In this document: positions 1 to 9,865 of the stretch, piece after piece
Layout of the letters: each line of letters opens with the position of its first letter
Position numbering within the stretch: position 1 is the stretch's first letter
Origin: Pyrocephalus nanus
Taxonomy: Eukaryota > Chordata > Aves > Passeriformes > Tyrannidae
DNA length: 64,000 nt
Assembly (NCBI GenBank): GCA_038380795.1
Contig: CM076267.1
Span: 34,658,232 to 34,722,231 of the forward strand
Direction of reading: 5' to 3'
Translations under genes and position numbers: made by a program
The notes under the pieces: model-generated
Databases searched by the model: none
Told to the model about the DNA's origin: nothing
What the model saw: the letters and a program-made list of their open reading frames with translations, nothing else

Positions 1-1006
1 TCTTTTCTTTTCTTTTCTTTTCTTTTCTTTTCTTTCCTTTTCTTTCTTCTCTTTTATTCTCTCTCTTCTCTTCTCTTCTCTTCTTTTCTCTTCTCTTCTC
101 TTCTCTTCTCTTCTCTTCTCTTCTCTTCTCTTCTCTTCTCTTCTCTTCTCTTCTCTTCTCTTCTTTTCTTTTCTTTTCTTTTCTTTCCTTTTTATTTCTT
201 TTTATTCTTTTCTTTTCTTTTCTTTTCTTTTCTTTTCTTTTCTTTTCTTTTCTTTTCTTTTCTTTTCTTTTCTTTTCTTTCTTTTCTTTTCTTTTCGTCT
301 CTTACTTCTCTTTTATTCTCTATCTTCTCTTCTCTTCTCTTCTCTTCTCTTCTCTTCTCTTCTCTTCTCTTCTCTTCTCTTCTCTTCTCTTCTCTCTCTT
401 CTCTTCTCTTCTTTTCTTTTCTTTTCTTTTCTTTTCTTTTCTTTTCTTTTCTTTTCTTTTCTTTTCTTTTCTTTTCTTTTCTTTTCTTTTCTTTCTTTCT
501 TTTCTTTTCTTTTCTTTTCTTTCCTTTTCTTTTCTTTCTTTTCTTCTCTACTTCTCTTTTATTCTCTATCTTCTCTTCTCTTTCTTTTCTTTTCTTTTCT
601 TTTCTTTTCTTTTCTTTTCTTTTCTTTTCTTTTCTTTTCTTTTCTTTTCTTTTCTTTTCTTTTCTTTTCTTTTCTTTTCTTTTCTTCTCTTTTCTTCTCT
701 TTTCTTCTCTTTTCTTCTCTTTTCATCTCTTTTCATCTCTTTTCTTTTCTTCTCTTTTCTTCTCTTTTCTTTTCTTCTCTTACTTCTCTTTTATTCTCTA
801 TCTTCTCTTCTCTCTCTTTTCTTTTCTTTTTTTCTTTTTTTTTCTTTTCTTTTCTTTTCTTTTCTTCTCTTTTCTTCTCTTTTCTTCTCTTTTCTTCTCT
901 TTTCTTCTCTTTTCTTCTCTTTTCATCTCTTTTCTTCTCTTTTCTTTTCTTTTCTTTTCTTCTCTTACTTCTCTTTTATTCTCTATCTTCTCTTCTCTCT
1001 CTTTTC

Positions 1007-1037
<31 letters not shown>

Positions 1038-1134
1038 CTTTTGTTTTCTTTTCTTTTCTTTTCTTTTCTTTTCTTTTCTTTTCTTTTCTTTTTCTTTTCT
1101 TTTCTTTTCTTTTCTTCTCTTACTTCTCTTTTAT
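1..1134. repeat. Polypyrimidine array (TTTTC/TTCTC pentamers) with higher-order anchors
   Basis: Almost pure C/T on the + strand. Blocks of TTTTC pentamers alternate with TTCTC pentamers and with a 10-mer (tttcttctct, about 681-740 and 861-940). A richer anchor, with core cttttattct, recurs at 51, 310, 556, 788, 973 and, with one extra T, at 1128. From the second copy on it is preceded by an 'acttctc' context. Anchor spacings are 259, 246, 232, 185 and 155 bp. The rare variant tttcatctct occurs at 721, 731 and 921, which suggests that blocks near 680-840 and 860-1010 are copies of each other. The array runs off the left edge, so its full length is unknown. Long mirror-symmetric purine/pyrimidine DNA can form triplex structures; that is general knowledge, not seen here. 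Confidence 0.97.
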
Positions 1135-1188
1135 TTCTGTAAACAATCTTGTACAATCTTTCTGTATTTCTGTAACAATCTTGTACAA
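1133..1188. repeat. 33-bp direct repeat at the edge of the array
   Basis: The segment atttctgtaaacaatcttg (from 1133) recurs at 1166 with one A missing (atttctgtaacaatcttg). Both copies continue into tacaa. The period is about 33 bp. The first copy is fused to the last anchor of the polypyrimidine array, so it marks the junction of array and unique DNA. Confidence 0.85.
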
Positions 1189-1659
1189 GAAGTGGAAGAA
1201 ATAGGAAGATGCCCAGAGAGTTTTTTTTTGTCTTACAATTAGGCCTTTATACTGATAAGACTGGTTTAATGATGATATATTGTACAGAGTGAGATAAAAG
1301 CAGGAGGAAGTGGGATTCTGCAGGACTTATCCTGCTTATTGCAGTTGTCAGGCTTTTCATTAGGACACAAAATAAGACGCACCAGGAAGGAACAGAGACA
1401 GTGTAAATGATGATGGAGAGTGCTGGGCCACTGTTTCAGACAGCAATTTTCCTGAGAGGTACCGCTGAGAAAGCTAACGTACTTCATGCCACTTTTTTTC
1501 CCTATGGACCGGAGTTCAGCTCCCAGTAGGAAGATCAGCTGCACATTGCAGTGGCCAAGAAACAGGATTTGGGGCTGCAGCAGGAGAAGAAATCATCAGA
1601 AGGAACTGAGCAAGGTTCCACTTGTGAGATTGGGTGCACTTGGTCTCTCCCAGTGAGCT
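1189..1659. other. No gene seen; unclassified unique DNA
   Basis: Between the polypyrimidine array and the first CR1 fragment. Short open frames only, no consensus splice pair around them, and no repeat family recognised. The right part (about 1560-1660) may be further decayed CR1, since the next segment begins inside CR1 coding sequence. Confidence 0.5.
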
Positions 1660-2073
1660 AAGAATGAGTTGAATCAAATGGAGGCATCAAAGGTTATCTC
1701 TGAGAAAGTGTGGAGGGTTTATGAATCCCAGACCTTGGAAAAGGGCAAATGTAGTCTTCATCTTTAAAAAGAGGGAAAAGGAGGAATGAAATACCAGCTG
1801 AACTTGTACACCCATAACCAGCTGTTCCAGTTCAGAGTAACCTGGGTGGTGGATCTGCAAGGGAAGATCTGGGCTCTTACTGAGCATCAGTAGTGGAAAA
1901 AAATGCTGTCGAGCTGTTGTGCAAAACACAAGCACCCACTGGGTGCACAGGATCAGACACTGGTCTCATCTCTTGGGTGATCAGTGACAGGACTTGCTGA
2001 TTTTTGTGGGTCCCTTCCATAAAATATATAAAAAATAATAAAAAAAAATATTCTGTGTGAAATATTCTGTGTG
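1660..2073 (+). mobile_element. CR1 LINE fragment A (RT start plus 3' tail, internally deleted)
   Basis: At 1736-1789 the + strand reads W-K-R-A-N-V-V-F-I-F-K-K followed by a lysine/glutamate-rich stretch and a stop at 1787. This matches the start of the CR1 ORF2 reverse-transcriptase domain, where the consensus is close to DWKRANVVPIFKKG. At about 1990-2030 the typical CR1 3' end appears (ggacttgctgatttttgtgggtcccttcca). A tail with two perfect 14-bp units, aaatattctgtgtg, follows at 2046-2059 and 2060-2073. In an intact CR1 these two parts are far apart, so most of the RT and C-terminal coding region is missing. The copy is non-functional. Family membership is clear from both ends, but the left boundary and the middle (about 1830-1990) are uncertain. 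Confidence 0.7.
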
Positions 2074-2330
2074 AATGGCTGGAAGTTGTGGCAGGGGAGG
2101 TTTAGGTTGGATATTAGAAAAAGGTTTTTCACCCAGAGGGTGGTTGGCACTGAACAGGCTCCCCGGGCAGGGGTCACAGCACCAAGGTTGGCAGAGTTCA
2201 AGGAGCATTTGGACAATGCTCTCAGGCACAGGGTGGCATTCTTGGGGTGTCCTGTGCAGGGCCAGGAGTTGGACTGGATGATCCTTATGGATGTCTCCCA
2301 TCTCTGGACATTCCATGGTTCTGTAAGAAG
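2074..2330 (+). mobile_element. CR1 LINE fragment B, 3' end with C-terminus of ORF2
   Basis: The + strand at about 2095-2150 reads GRFRLDIRKRFFTQRVVG, the conserved C-terminal part of the CR1 ORF2 protein. It continues in frame through a segment like 'LAEFKEHLDNAL', then the 3' UTR (ggagttggactggatgatcc) and a terminal ccatggttctgtaag. It is 5' truncated, as is usual for CR1, and starts exactly where the tail of fragment A ends, so one copy probably landed in or next to the other. The 125-codon frame at 2071-2448 is this fossil plus flanking DNA, not a host gene. The long minus-strand frames over it are antisense shadows. Confidence 0.88.
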
Positions 2331-2459
2331 AGACATGCCCTGCAGGGCAAGTGAAGGCACCTTGGTGATGTCCAACACCACATTCATGGAGGATAACACC
2401 AGAGACTGGCAGTGTGAGGTAATGAGCATGACAGCTTGTGAGATTTAATGAACTGGTGT

Positions 2460-2745
2460 TATTTCTTCTGAAGAGGAAAGAAGACACAGGGTGCTACACG
2501 ATAATTGCCTTCAAACTCACAATTCTGAGACTGCTGGAGAGATAGGGAACGATTTTTCTCCGTGTCCCAGTGAATGGGACATGAAGTAATGAGCTGAACC
2601 TGAAGCAACTGGTTTAGATTAGATATTAAGAACAAGTTTCCAACAGCACAGGTAGTTCAGTGTGAGAACAGAGTCTGTGCTCTCCCAGCCAATCTCTATA
2701 ACTGGAAATTTTTAAGAACAGGTTAACCTGCTGTCTGTATGGTTG
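2460..2745 (+). mobile_element. CR1 LINE fragment C, older subfamily
   Basis: The order of matches fits an old CR1 3' region: attgccttcaaa, then a 'ttttctccgtgtccc' block, gaatgggacatgaagtaatg, 'tttagattagatattaagaa', and 'ggaaatttttaagaacaggtt'. The copy is more diverged than fragment B, with many substitutions and a lost 3' tail, so it is probably older. It lies about 130 bp right of fragment B in the same orientation. No intact coding frame remains. Confidence 0.75.
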
Positions 2746-5124
2746 GCTCAACCCCAAGGCAGCCATACTGTCCACACTCCTATTTCTCTTTGGGCAGAGC
2801 AGACCAGAAGTCAGAACAGCCACCTGGGATGTGGCATTTTGGGCTTTTGTTCCAGTAACTTTTATTTTATTTTATTTTTTTTGGTCTGGTACATATTCTG
2901 CCTTCTAGTTCTTTTGCTCTCTCAGTGTAATTTATATCCAGTTAGTCTGTGATAGTTTCATTAGAAGGGGAATGTAAATTAAATGTGCAAGAAAAATATG
3001 TTAATGTTTGTAAAATACTTTATGAGCCCCCACTGAAAGGCAGTATATAAGCACAAGCATTATTATGGAAATCAATGAATAAAGTAATAAACTAAATTGA
3101 ATAAAAAATGAAACAAACCCCAAAAAAGTGCAACACTCTGCACATAAACTCCATAAAAAATATATTAACCTTAAATAATAACAGTCCATTTTCGGGAGTT
3201 GCTGGTTTTGGTAGTGGTTTTTTTTTATAAATTAATTAAGTCTTTTTCATTTACCAAAGTTCAAACAGTTAATCACAGGCCTATGTAATCAAAAGTAGAG
3301 TTTACTTCTTATTACCTATTCACATTGCAATCCCAGCATTTGAGATGATTACACACTATATATAAACACACCTACCATGTAATCACTTTAAGTGCTCCGA
3401 GCAGTGTTCAGGTAGTTCCAAATGAACACTGCATGTGCAGCACAAAGCATTAATAGCATTCCAGGGAATGTCACATCCATGAGAAACTCTAATCTGGTCC
3501 TGAAATGATTTTGACTTATTCATTAGGGAGATGAAGAGAGCTGATTACGGTGAACTGTTTTCTTTTACATCAAATAAGTAGATAATCTTATCAAGATTTG
3601 GGGTTTCTTTCCTTGTAGAAAAAAATTTTTTTTTTTTAAAGAAGAGGATGTTTTTAAAGCAGCTGCAACTGGTGAATCACACTTGAAACATACAGCACTA
3701 TTTTTGTTGGGTTTATTTCATCCTTTCATTTTAAAATGACCTTTTCTGCTTCACAGCAAATGAATAGGGATTTCCTGTTTGCTCAGGGGAAGTTGTTTCT
3801 CTGGTACGTGTACAGCACTCTTTGGACACTTAATGAAGCTATAAAGATGAAGAAGAGTTTAACTGAAGATTTTTTTTTTAGTTGGAATATTAATGAATAG
3901 TTCAGGCAACAGGGTTTGAAGGGAAATGTAGAGGATCATAGCTTAATATGAGGAAATTAATCAGAAAAAAGGCAGCCTGACAGTCAACATTTGCTTGTTC
4001 ATTAATGTTTACAGGGTATATAAAAATACATAATAATGCAAATAAAAATGCTGTGAACAGCCTGTTCTTTCCCTTTCATAGCCAGGTTATTCAAATTTGC
4101 ATTTTGTCTAATGCTAATCTCAGCTGTAGCTGGAAACAGCTCCAGATGCAGCAGCAACTTAAGAAGGACATCAGGAGGGGGTCATTGAGGTAGTTTATGA
4201 AATGAATTAATGAGAGGTAATAGCGTGTTCCACATTTACAAGTCCTTTCATCTAAGGCTCTTGGAGTAATTAATAAACATTGCTGCACTGCTGCAGCAGA
4301 AGAAACAGTTGCTGCATAAAATTCTCAGGGGTGTATAAATCCTACTGACTTACAGTGTGGTGACTAGGCATCCATAGCCCAAGTCACCTTAGAAAAGAAG
4401 ACTTCAGCACCTGAATTTTGATGGATTTATAAGTATTTAGATGCTTTCAGTGCCTCCCAGTTTTATTTGTTAAAGAAGATACAAGCACAGAGAGCTGGGT
4501 TCTGTTCTCTCACCCAGCTGGGAGCTGTTGGCACCAGCGAAGCTCATATCCATGGTGTGCTGAATGTCTTCATGAAATAATGAGCAGAAAATGGAGACAC
4601 CGTGTACCTGCAGCATCTGACAGGGTTTATATGGCCAGAATTAAGCCAAGAAACAGGACATGTGGGAAGTCATGTAATTGTGTCAGAGAATCAAGGCTAT
4701 AACCCTGCCTGTGCTTTTACCACAAAAATACCTTCCTGCAGTCACAGATGATTAAAATCCAGAGCAGGGCTTGGAGAAAGAACGAAAACCAATCAGCTTT
4801 TAAGGATAGGTGAAGAAACCAAATAAAATGTTTGGGCTAGCTAGGCTTTTTCATGCAAGGAAACAACATTCCTTGGAATACCTGACCATGTGAAAAGCCA
4901 AAAATATTAAAGCAAAGTAAGAGGTTTTCTCAAGAAATAACACTGTTTCCAATTGCATTTTAAAAGGAAGTCAAAAAAATGAGTAAAAGCCAGAATTATT
5001 TACTTTGTTTTCTAACCTTAGCTGCAAAATAAACAAACTGCAAAACATCAGAGAAATTGCATTATTTTGGCGCAGAGAGGCTCTGACAAACTATTTTACT
5101 TTCTTTTGTTTTGTTACTTCTCAG
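2746..5124. other. AT-rich unique DNA, no gene seen
   Basis: No recognisable exon or repeat family. The stretch is rich in TAAT cores and carries a perfect octamer motif, ATTTGCAT, at 4095-4102, followed by TAATTAATAAA near 4267. Such clusters occur in conserved developmental enhancers but also by chance in AT-rich DNA. Conservation cannot be judged from one sequence. Confidence 0.5.
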
Positions 5125-5192
5125 ATACTTCCTGGAGAACTATCAGAACTGTCAAGTGGTGGTATATTGCCCTCTGGCGTGTGAAGAAACAG
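5125..5192 (+). other. Candidate 68-nt coding exon, unrecognised
   Basis: A strong acceptor (pyrimidine tract at 5100-5120 ending ttacttctcag, with a branch-like ctgacaaac about 40 bp upstream) precedes the segment. A moderate donor, ACAG|gtcagt, follows it. Read from its second base, the segment is open and reads Y-F-L-E-N-Y-Q-N-C-Q-V-V-V-Y-C-P-L-A-C-E-E-T, starting and ending in phase 1. The three cysteines hint at an extracellular protein, but I do not recognise the family. Partner exons are not certain. Chance occurrence is a serious alternative, since an open frame of this length is easy to obtain. Confidence 0.2.
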
Positions 5193-7139
5193 GTCAGTTG
5201 TACGTGTTCATCAAAGAAAGTTGAACGATTTTCTTTTAAATGAGAATTCCCCCATAAGCCCCAGTGGCTGTGGCCCAAAACAAAGGCAGTGCCCCCAGGA
5301 GGTGCCAGGGAAGGGAGCCTGGAAAAAAAGAGAGGGCTGCTGATATTTGGTGACCGGAAAAAGAAGTGAGGCAGACATGGTGCATGGTTGTTGTACATAC
5401 AACAAGTATGTGGGAGCACTGACCAAACTCAGACTGGTTACAAAGCTGTCAAGGTGGGATTCAGGAGCCACTGGCAATCCAGGAGGGGCTGGTGGAGCAA
5501 ATGGGAGCGAGGCAGAAGCAGCAAACACTTCACAACACACAGCCCTTAATATTGTTTTACTGGTGAACTCTCCAAATGTAGGCCTGGATCTCACTGACAT
5601 TTGTATCTCAGTGGTTAGGACTCCATATATGTTTTGGGACAGTAGCACAGACAGGTAGCTGGCACATAAAACAAAGGATGGGGATGTTTTCCCATCTTAG
5701 ATCCGAGTTGTCATTTCATCATGAGTCCTAAAGCAACAGCTGTTACAACTCTCACCTGAGGGTGAGTTTCTTCAACAAACCTACCACTTCAGGAAAGAAA
5801 AGAATTGTCTCCTGAGTAAAGCAGAATGGTGATCAAGGGGCTCTGTCCTGAGACTGTGCAGAACTTGGTCTGGATCACCACTTTTTTGGGTAAAATTTAT
5901 AGAAAGTATCACAGTCAAGGAATGCAGTGAATTGTGGGAGCACTGGTGTTTTCTCAGCTTATGGAATCAGGCAGAGGGGGTCTGTGCTGTCTCTGGAAGC
6001 TTCCAAATGCCTGGGTTACTTTAGGTGAAATATAGTAAGACATCTTGGCAGTACTTGGTGTTGGGCACTGATGCAGAGTACAACTTATCAGAACTGATGG
6101 TTTTATGTTTTCAAATAGTTCACTGGGATGCAATTTGGCTGGTTCAACAGATCCTGGCTCAGGACTTCACTGTGTTACATCATGTTTGTACCAGTTCCTA
6201 CTCCTTGGCATTCAGCTCCTGCCCTCTATCCAGTAAAGGATAGCAGAGACTGTGAAGATTTAAGTGGTAATGAATCAGCATCACTGTCTGGAAGCCTGAA
6301 AGTTGATGACTACTGCCTCAAATGGGATAGTCCCTTCAAGAGAGTGAGTGGTTGTCAGACATCTTCACATTTATGTAGAAGGCAAGATCTGGGCTGTCAT
6401 TTGTCCTTTAGGTAGAGCAAAGATGATCCATGCACTGCTCAAGAAGAACTGGGGAAATCTCTGTGATTTCCTAAACTAAAATGCTATTTGCCTGCATATT
6501 CCTTTAGATTGAATGATGTTAAAGCTTAAAAACCTCCCAGGAATCTGTGCTTAGTATCTCTAAGTCAACTGCACTTCGTCCTTCTGAGGAAAGGCAGTTT
6601 TACAGGTAAACCAGAAAAGTTTTTACGAAGTAACAAGCTTCCCTTTCAATACACTCTGCCTAGTGCTGGCTTTAACTCCCAACAGACTGTAAAAGAGGGT
6701 GTTCTTATTTGATAATATTTAGATTAGACTTTGAGTGAATCACAGTACTATAGCACAGTCTTTTTTTTTTTTTAATTCCTTTATAATTCCCAATTACTTT
6801 GTAGCGTTGACAGAGCTTCCTCTAATCAGAATTCCTCCAAGATACACAAGTCTTCTCTCAGAACTCTGTGTTTCTAGCACTCGGATGCAATGCCCTTTCT
6901 GCTCTCCTGGTGCTGTTTTCCCTGTCAAAGTGGAGCAGAGAGCAGAACAGGCTTTCTCTTGCTGCAAGGCAGGACTGACCAGTGAAGCACCATCTGTGGG
7001 CTGCAGGGAAAGAACAGGCTTTACCTGGAAGCTCATTCTTCAGGCTCTTCCCCACCAGTACGACTGGAGAGCTGTCATTAGTGTGAAATAGTGTAGCACT
7101 GCCTAGTGTACATCTGAAAGATGATCTTAAACCAATATT

Positions 7140-7141
<2 letters not shown>
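5193..7141. other. No gene seen
   Basis: Mostly unique, moderately AT-rich DNA with scattered short open frames of about 100 codons that have no family resemblance and no convincing splice pairs. A T-rich run lies at about 6762-6774. No mobile element recognised. Confidence 0.5.

Positions 7142-7173
<32 letters not shown>
7142..7173. repeat. T32 homopolymer
   Basis: Thirty-two consecutive T on +. It sits directly left of the CTCF-like site and the CpG-rich block. No retroposon body is recognisable on either side, so it is probably a simple repeat or nucleosome-excluding tract rather than a retroposon tail. Confidence 0.95.
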
Positions 7174-7174
<1 letters not shown>

Positions 7175-7232
7175 AGGTGAGATCTACTCCAAGGCAATCA
7201 ACTCCCTCTGTTCTCTCACTTCTCTGCGCCTG

Positions 7233-7246
7233 CCAGTAGATGGTGG
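7233..7246 (+). promoter_or_regulatory. CTCF-like binding site
   Basis: The sequence CCAGTAGATGGTGG matches 13 of 14 positions of the vertebrate CTCF core CCASYAGRKGGCRS; only T for C at position 12 differs. It lies 60 bp right of a T32 tract and at the left edge of a CpG-rich block, a typical setting for an insulator or promoter-proximal site. Orientation is as written on +. The match is visible; binding is inferred. Confidence 0.45.
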
Positions 7247-7249
7247 TAG

Positions 7250-7890
7250 CAGTTGCTCTACTGGCGACGGGGCCATATGGTGCTGGCGTTTGAGGAAAGC
7301 AGTGTTTTATGACAGCAGCAAGAATTACTTCTCTTTGTGAATCTATATCCTGTCAAAGAACGTACGCTGGGCCTCGATGAAGTGCTGTCACTTCTATTTA
7401 AGCTGCAGGTCCTCTGCAGCAGCAGCCCCACGAAGGGGCTCACCCCGTCAGCAGCCATCGCACCCCAGCGTGAGATCAGCAGGGAAGCTGCTGAAACAAA
7501 AGCTGCTTGTTAAATACAGCGAGGGGCAGCCACGGAAGGCTGGCGTCAGATGTTCCGAAAACAAGGCTTCGGGGTGCAGGGGAGAGGTGTGAACCCTGAT
7601 GAGGAGTGACCGCTGCCCGCCCCAACCCTGCGCTCGGCAAACCCGGAGTTTGGATACAGGGCTCGGCAGCTTCCACGCTGCTCCGGGGCTGTGGTGGAGC
7701 GTGAGGATGAACTTCAATCAAAGCCACAGGGCAGCAGCCTGCTGATTGTCAAGCTGCCTGTTAATAGGTAGTACGTTTGGGAAGCCTAAAATCGCTCCCA
7801 TAAATCACTGAACTCCAAACTGGCTGAGACAGGACCGTTCTGGGATGCGCTGGGAAGGCGCTCGGCCAGGTCCTAACAGCAAAGTCTCCT
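7250..7890 (+). promoter_or_regulatory. CpG-rich block with TATA-like box; possible promoter or enhancer
   Basis: About thirty CpG dinucleotides occur in 640 bp, far denser than in the surrounding DNA, where they are rare. GC content is clearly higher than in the flanks. A TATA-like TATTTAAG stands at 7395-7402, which would place a start site near 7425-7430, followed by a GC-rich leader. No splice-bounded coding exon can be named downstream. The open frames here (for example + 7377-7592 and - 7448-7717) occur on both strands, as expected in GC-rich DNA. It could be the first exon and promoter of an unannotated transcript, a distal enhancer, or an old CpG island that is decaying. Confidence 0.4.
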
Positions 7891-9751
7891 CAGCTGTGAG
7901 GTCCCAAACCAAACAAAGGATCCAAAGCCCACACCAAAATCACAGAGCCACGTTATTCCACTGGCTGGGTGGGGGTTGAAGAAGGTGTAACACAGTGCAG
8001 ACAGGTCCGGCTCTGAGGGATGGGCGCCCAACAAAGGCAGGCTGCAGGGAGGGGGAAAGGGGGTTAAGGAGGTGATCAACTAAGATTGACTTTTCTTTGA
8101 ATAATCAGGTCTGATTTTTAAGAGGTAGTTCTGCACTACTCTATGTTCCCTAGGCTGGTGTGATATTATTCTGGTGTACACTGAAGCAGTGTACATATAA
8201 ATGGGGCATATAAATTTCATAAGCAAAGTAAAGGAGTTGGGCCTTTGGAGACCTTCTGAGCTCAGCAGAAATGGTAGGAAAAATTGTTACAGCCATTTTA
8301 CAGGTGAAGGTTCAAATCTCAGATTGAGAGTTAGCTGGAAAGCAAGTTTTCCTAGGCCTCAGTTTTAGCGTGTAAGTTTAAATGATGCATTTTCCTTTTC
8401 CTGCTGTAGGATAACCACAGCTCTAGTCTCCAACTAATCTGAGAATTTTCAGCAACTGTATCTTCATGAAAACCTGAAAATGTAGTATCTGCAGTTTGCT
8501 GGCTTGATTTTTCAGCCTGCACTGCATTCAGCAGTTCTCTGGCATTTCTGGGATTACTGGCTGCCTGGCATTATATCAACCTTCTCATTTACGTTTCTGA
8601 AGTGTGAGTTTGAGGATCTGGGTTTTAGACACAAATCTTTGCTTTGAAAATTTTGGTGGTCAGCAACTGTATGGACTCAAAAAAAACCAAAAAAAAATCC
8701 TGACAAGGGATCTCTCCTCCTATGTTTTAACCCTGGCAAGTTTTTAATTTCTCTTTCCTTCCCCCCCACCCCAGGGAAAAGATTCACCTAAGCTACAGAG
8801 CATTAGAAAACTGTCAGATCAGATGCTTGATATGTATAATTAATGATGTAGAACAAAGCGATAAACCCTGCCCTGAAAATCCTAAATCTTTTCCTTTTTG
8901 AAGTTGCCTCCTGCTTTCACCCTTCCAGTTCCCACAGGACCATGTAATATTTAGATGAAATCAGCTACTTTAGGGCAAGAAAACAATGCCAGTGTTTCAG
9001 TTTTCATCTGAACAGGAACGTTTTGGAGCCTGTGAGAAATGCCCTGCTGGGCCATGGCTCTCCTTTGGCCCTCGTGTTCACTTTCCTGTTTCCAAAACCC
9101 GAAAGCCATATTAGAACCCTTCATGTTTAGTTAACAAGGTAATATTGAGGATCAGGATACAGACTTTGCAGAATTGGTGATTATATGAATTTAGTTTTGG
9201 GGTTTTTTTTAGCAAATCTTAGTTGTTTTGTAAATCCTTGTTCACCGAGTTGTTTTGGTAGGCAAAAGGAAGATTTTTTTGATTCTTCTGGAGAGCTAGA
9301 AAAGATCCCAATGTGAGGGTCAGATGGCACATAATCAGCTTCTCCAATTGTAGGCAAAAGCACCACTGGAACTTTATTCCTTTTTGGCTTCCTGCTGTTC
9401 TTAGCAGCTTACAATAAAATATAGTAAATAAAGGGGAAATCACACATAAAAAAAAATTATCACAAAGAAACCTGAAAAACAATATCCATCAGAATAACGA
9501 CTTCAAAACTGCCACTCAAGGAGCCAAGGTACGAAGCTCCATATGGGGAATCTTAAACTTGAAATGGTCTCTATGTGCTGGATCATTTCATTCATACAAC
9601 CCAGAGTGCAATCATGAAGATTCAAATGGAGAGAAGAAAGACACAGGTTAAGGCTGGAGAAAGGAAGAAACATCCAATCTATGGGTGGAAATCCAGTAAA
9701 AAATACTTCATGTAGACCACTAAAGCCTATTAAGCCTTTGATAGTTATACT
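7891..9751. other. No gene seen
   Basis: Unique DNA with short simple runs only, such as a C-rich run at about 8761-8774. Short open frames on both strands show no family resemblance. No repeat family recognised. Confidence 0.5.
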
Positions 9752-9865
9752 ATGCAGAATGCTGGAGGCTGAAGGCATCTCTGGAGGTCACCTTCTCCAA
9801 CCCCCTCTCTGGCCACCTCCAGATGGCTTTTGAGTATCTGCAAGGGTGGAGACTCAACAGCACTG
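9752..9865 (-). mobile_element. CR1 LINE 3' end, short
   Basis: Read on +, the 3' end comes first (atgcagaat...). Then follow ggcatctctggaggtcacc, 'tccaaccccctctctggcc' and 'gagtatctgcaagggtggagac', which are conserved words of reverse-oriented CR1 3' ends. Only about 110 bp remain, so the copy is strongly 5' truncated and carries no coding potential. Confidence 0.82.

Noticed and set aside
1..1134. CRISPR array or satellite with spacers
   Set aside because: Repeat units are pentamers and slippage blocks without unique spacers, and the DNA is vertebrate.
2071..2448. 125-codon + frame as a host gene
   Set aside because: Its first half is the C-terminus of CR1 ORF2 and the rest is CR1 3' UTR and flanking DNA.
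1981..2487. 168- and 158-codon minus-strand frames
   Set aside because: They are the antisense of CR1 fragments A, B and C. The sense strand carries the recognisable CR1 protein words.
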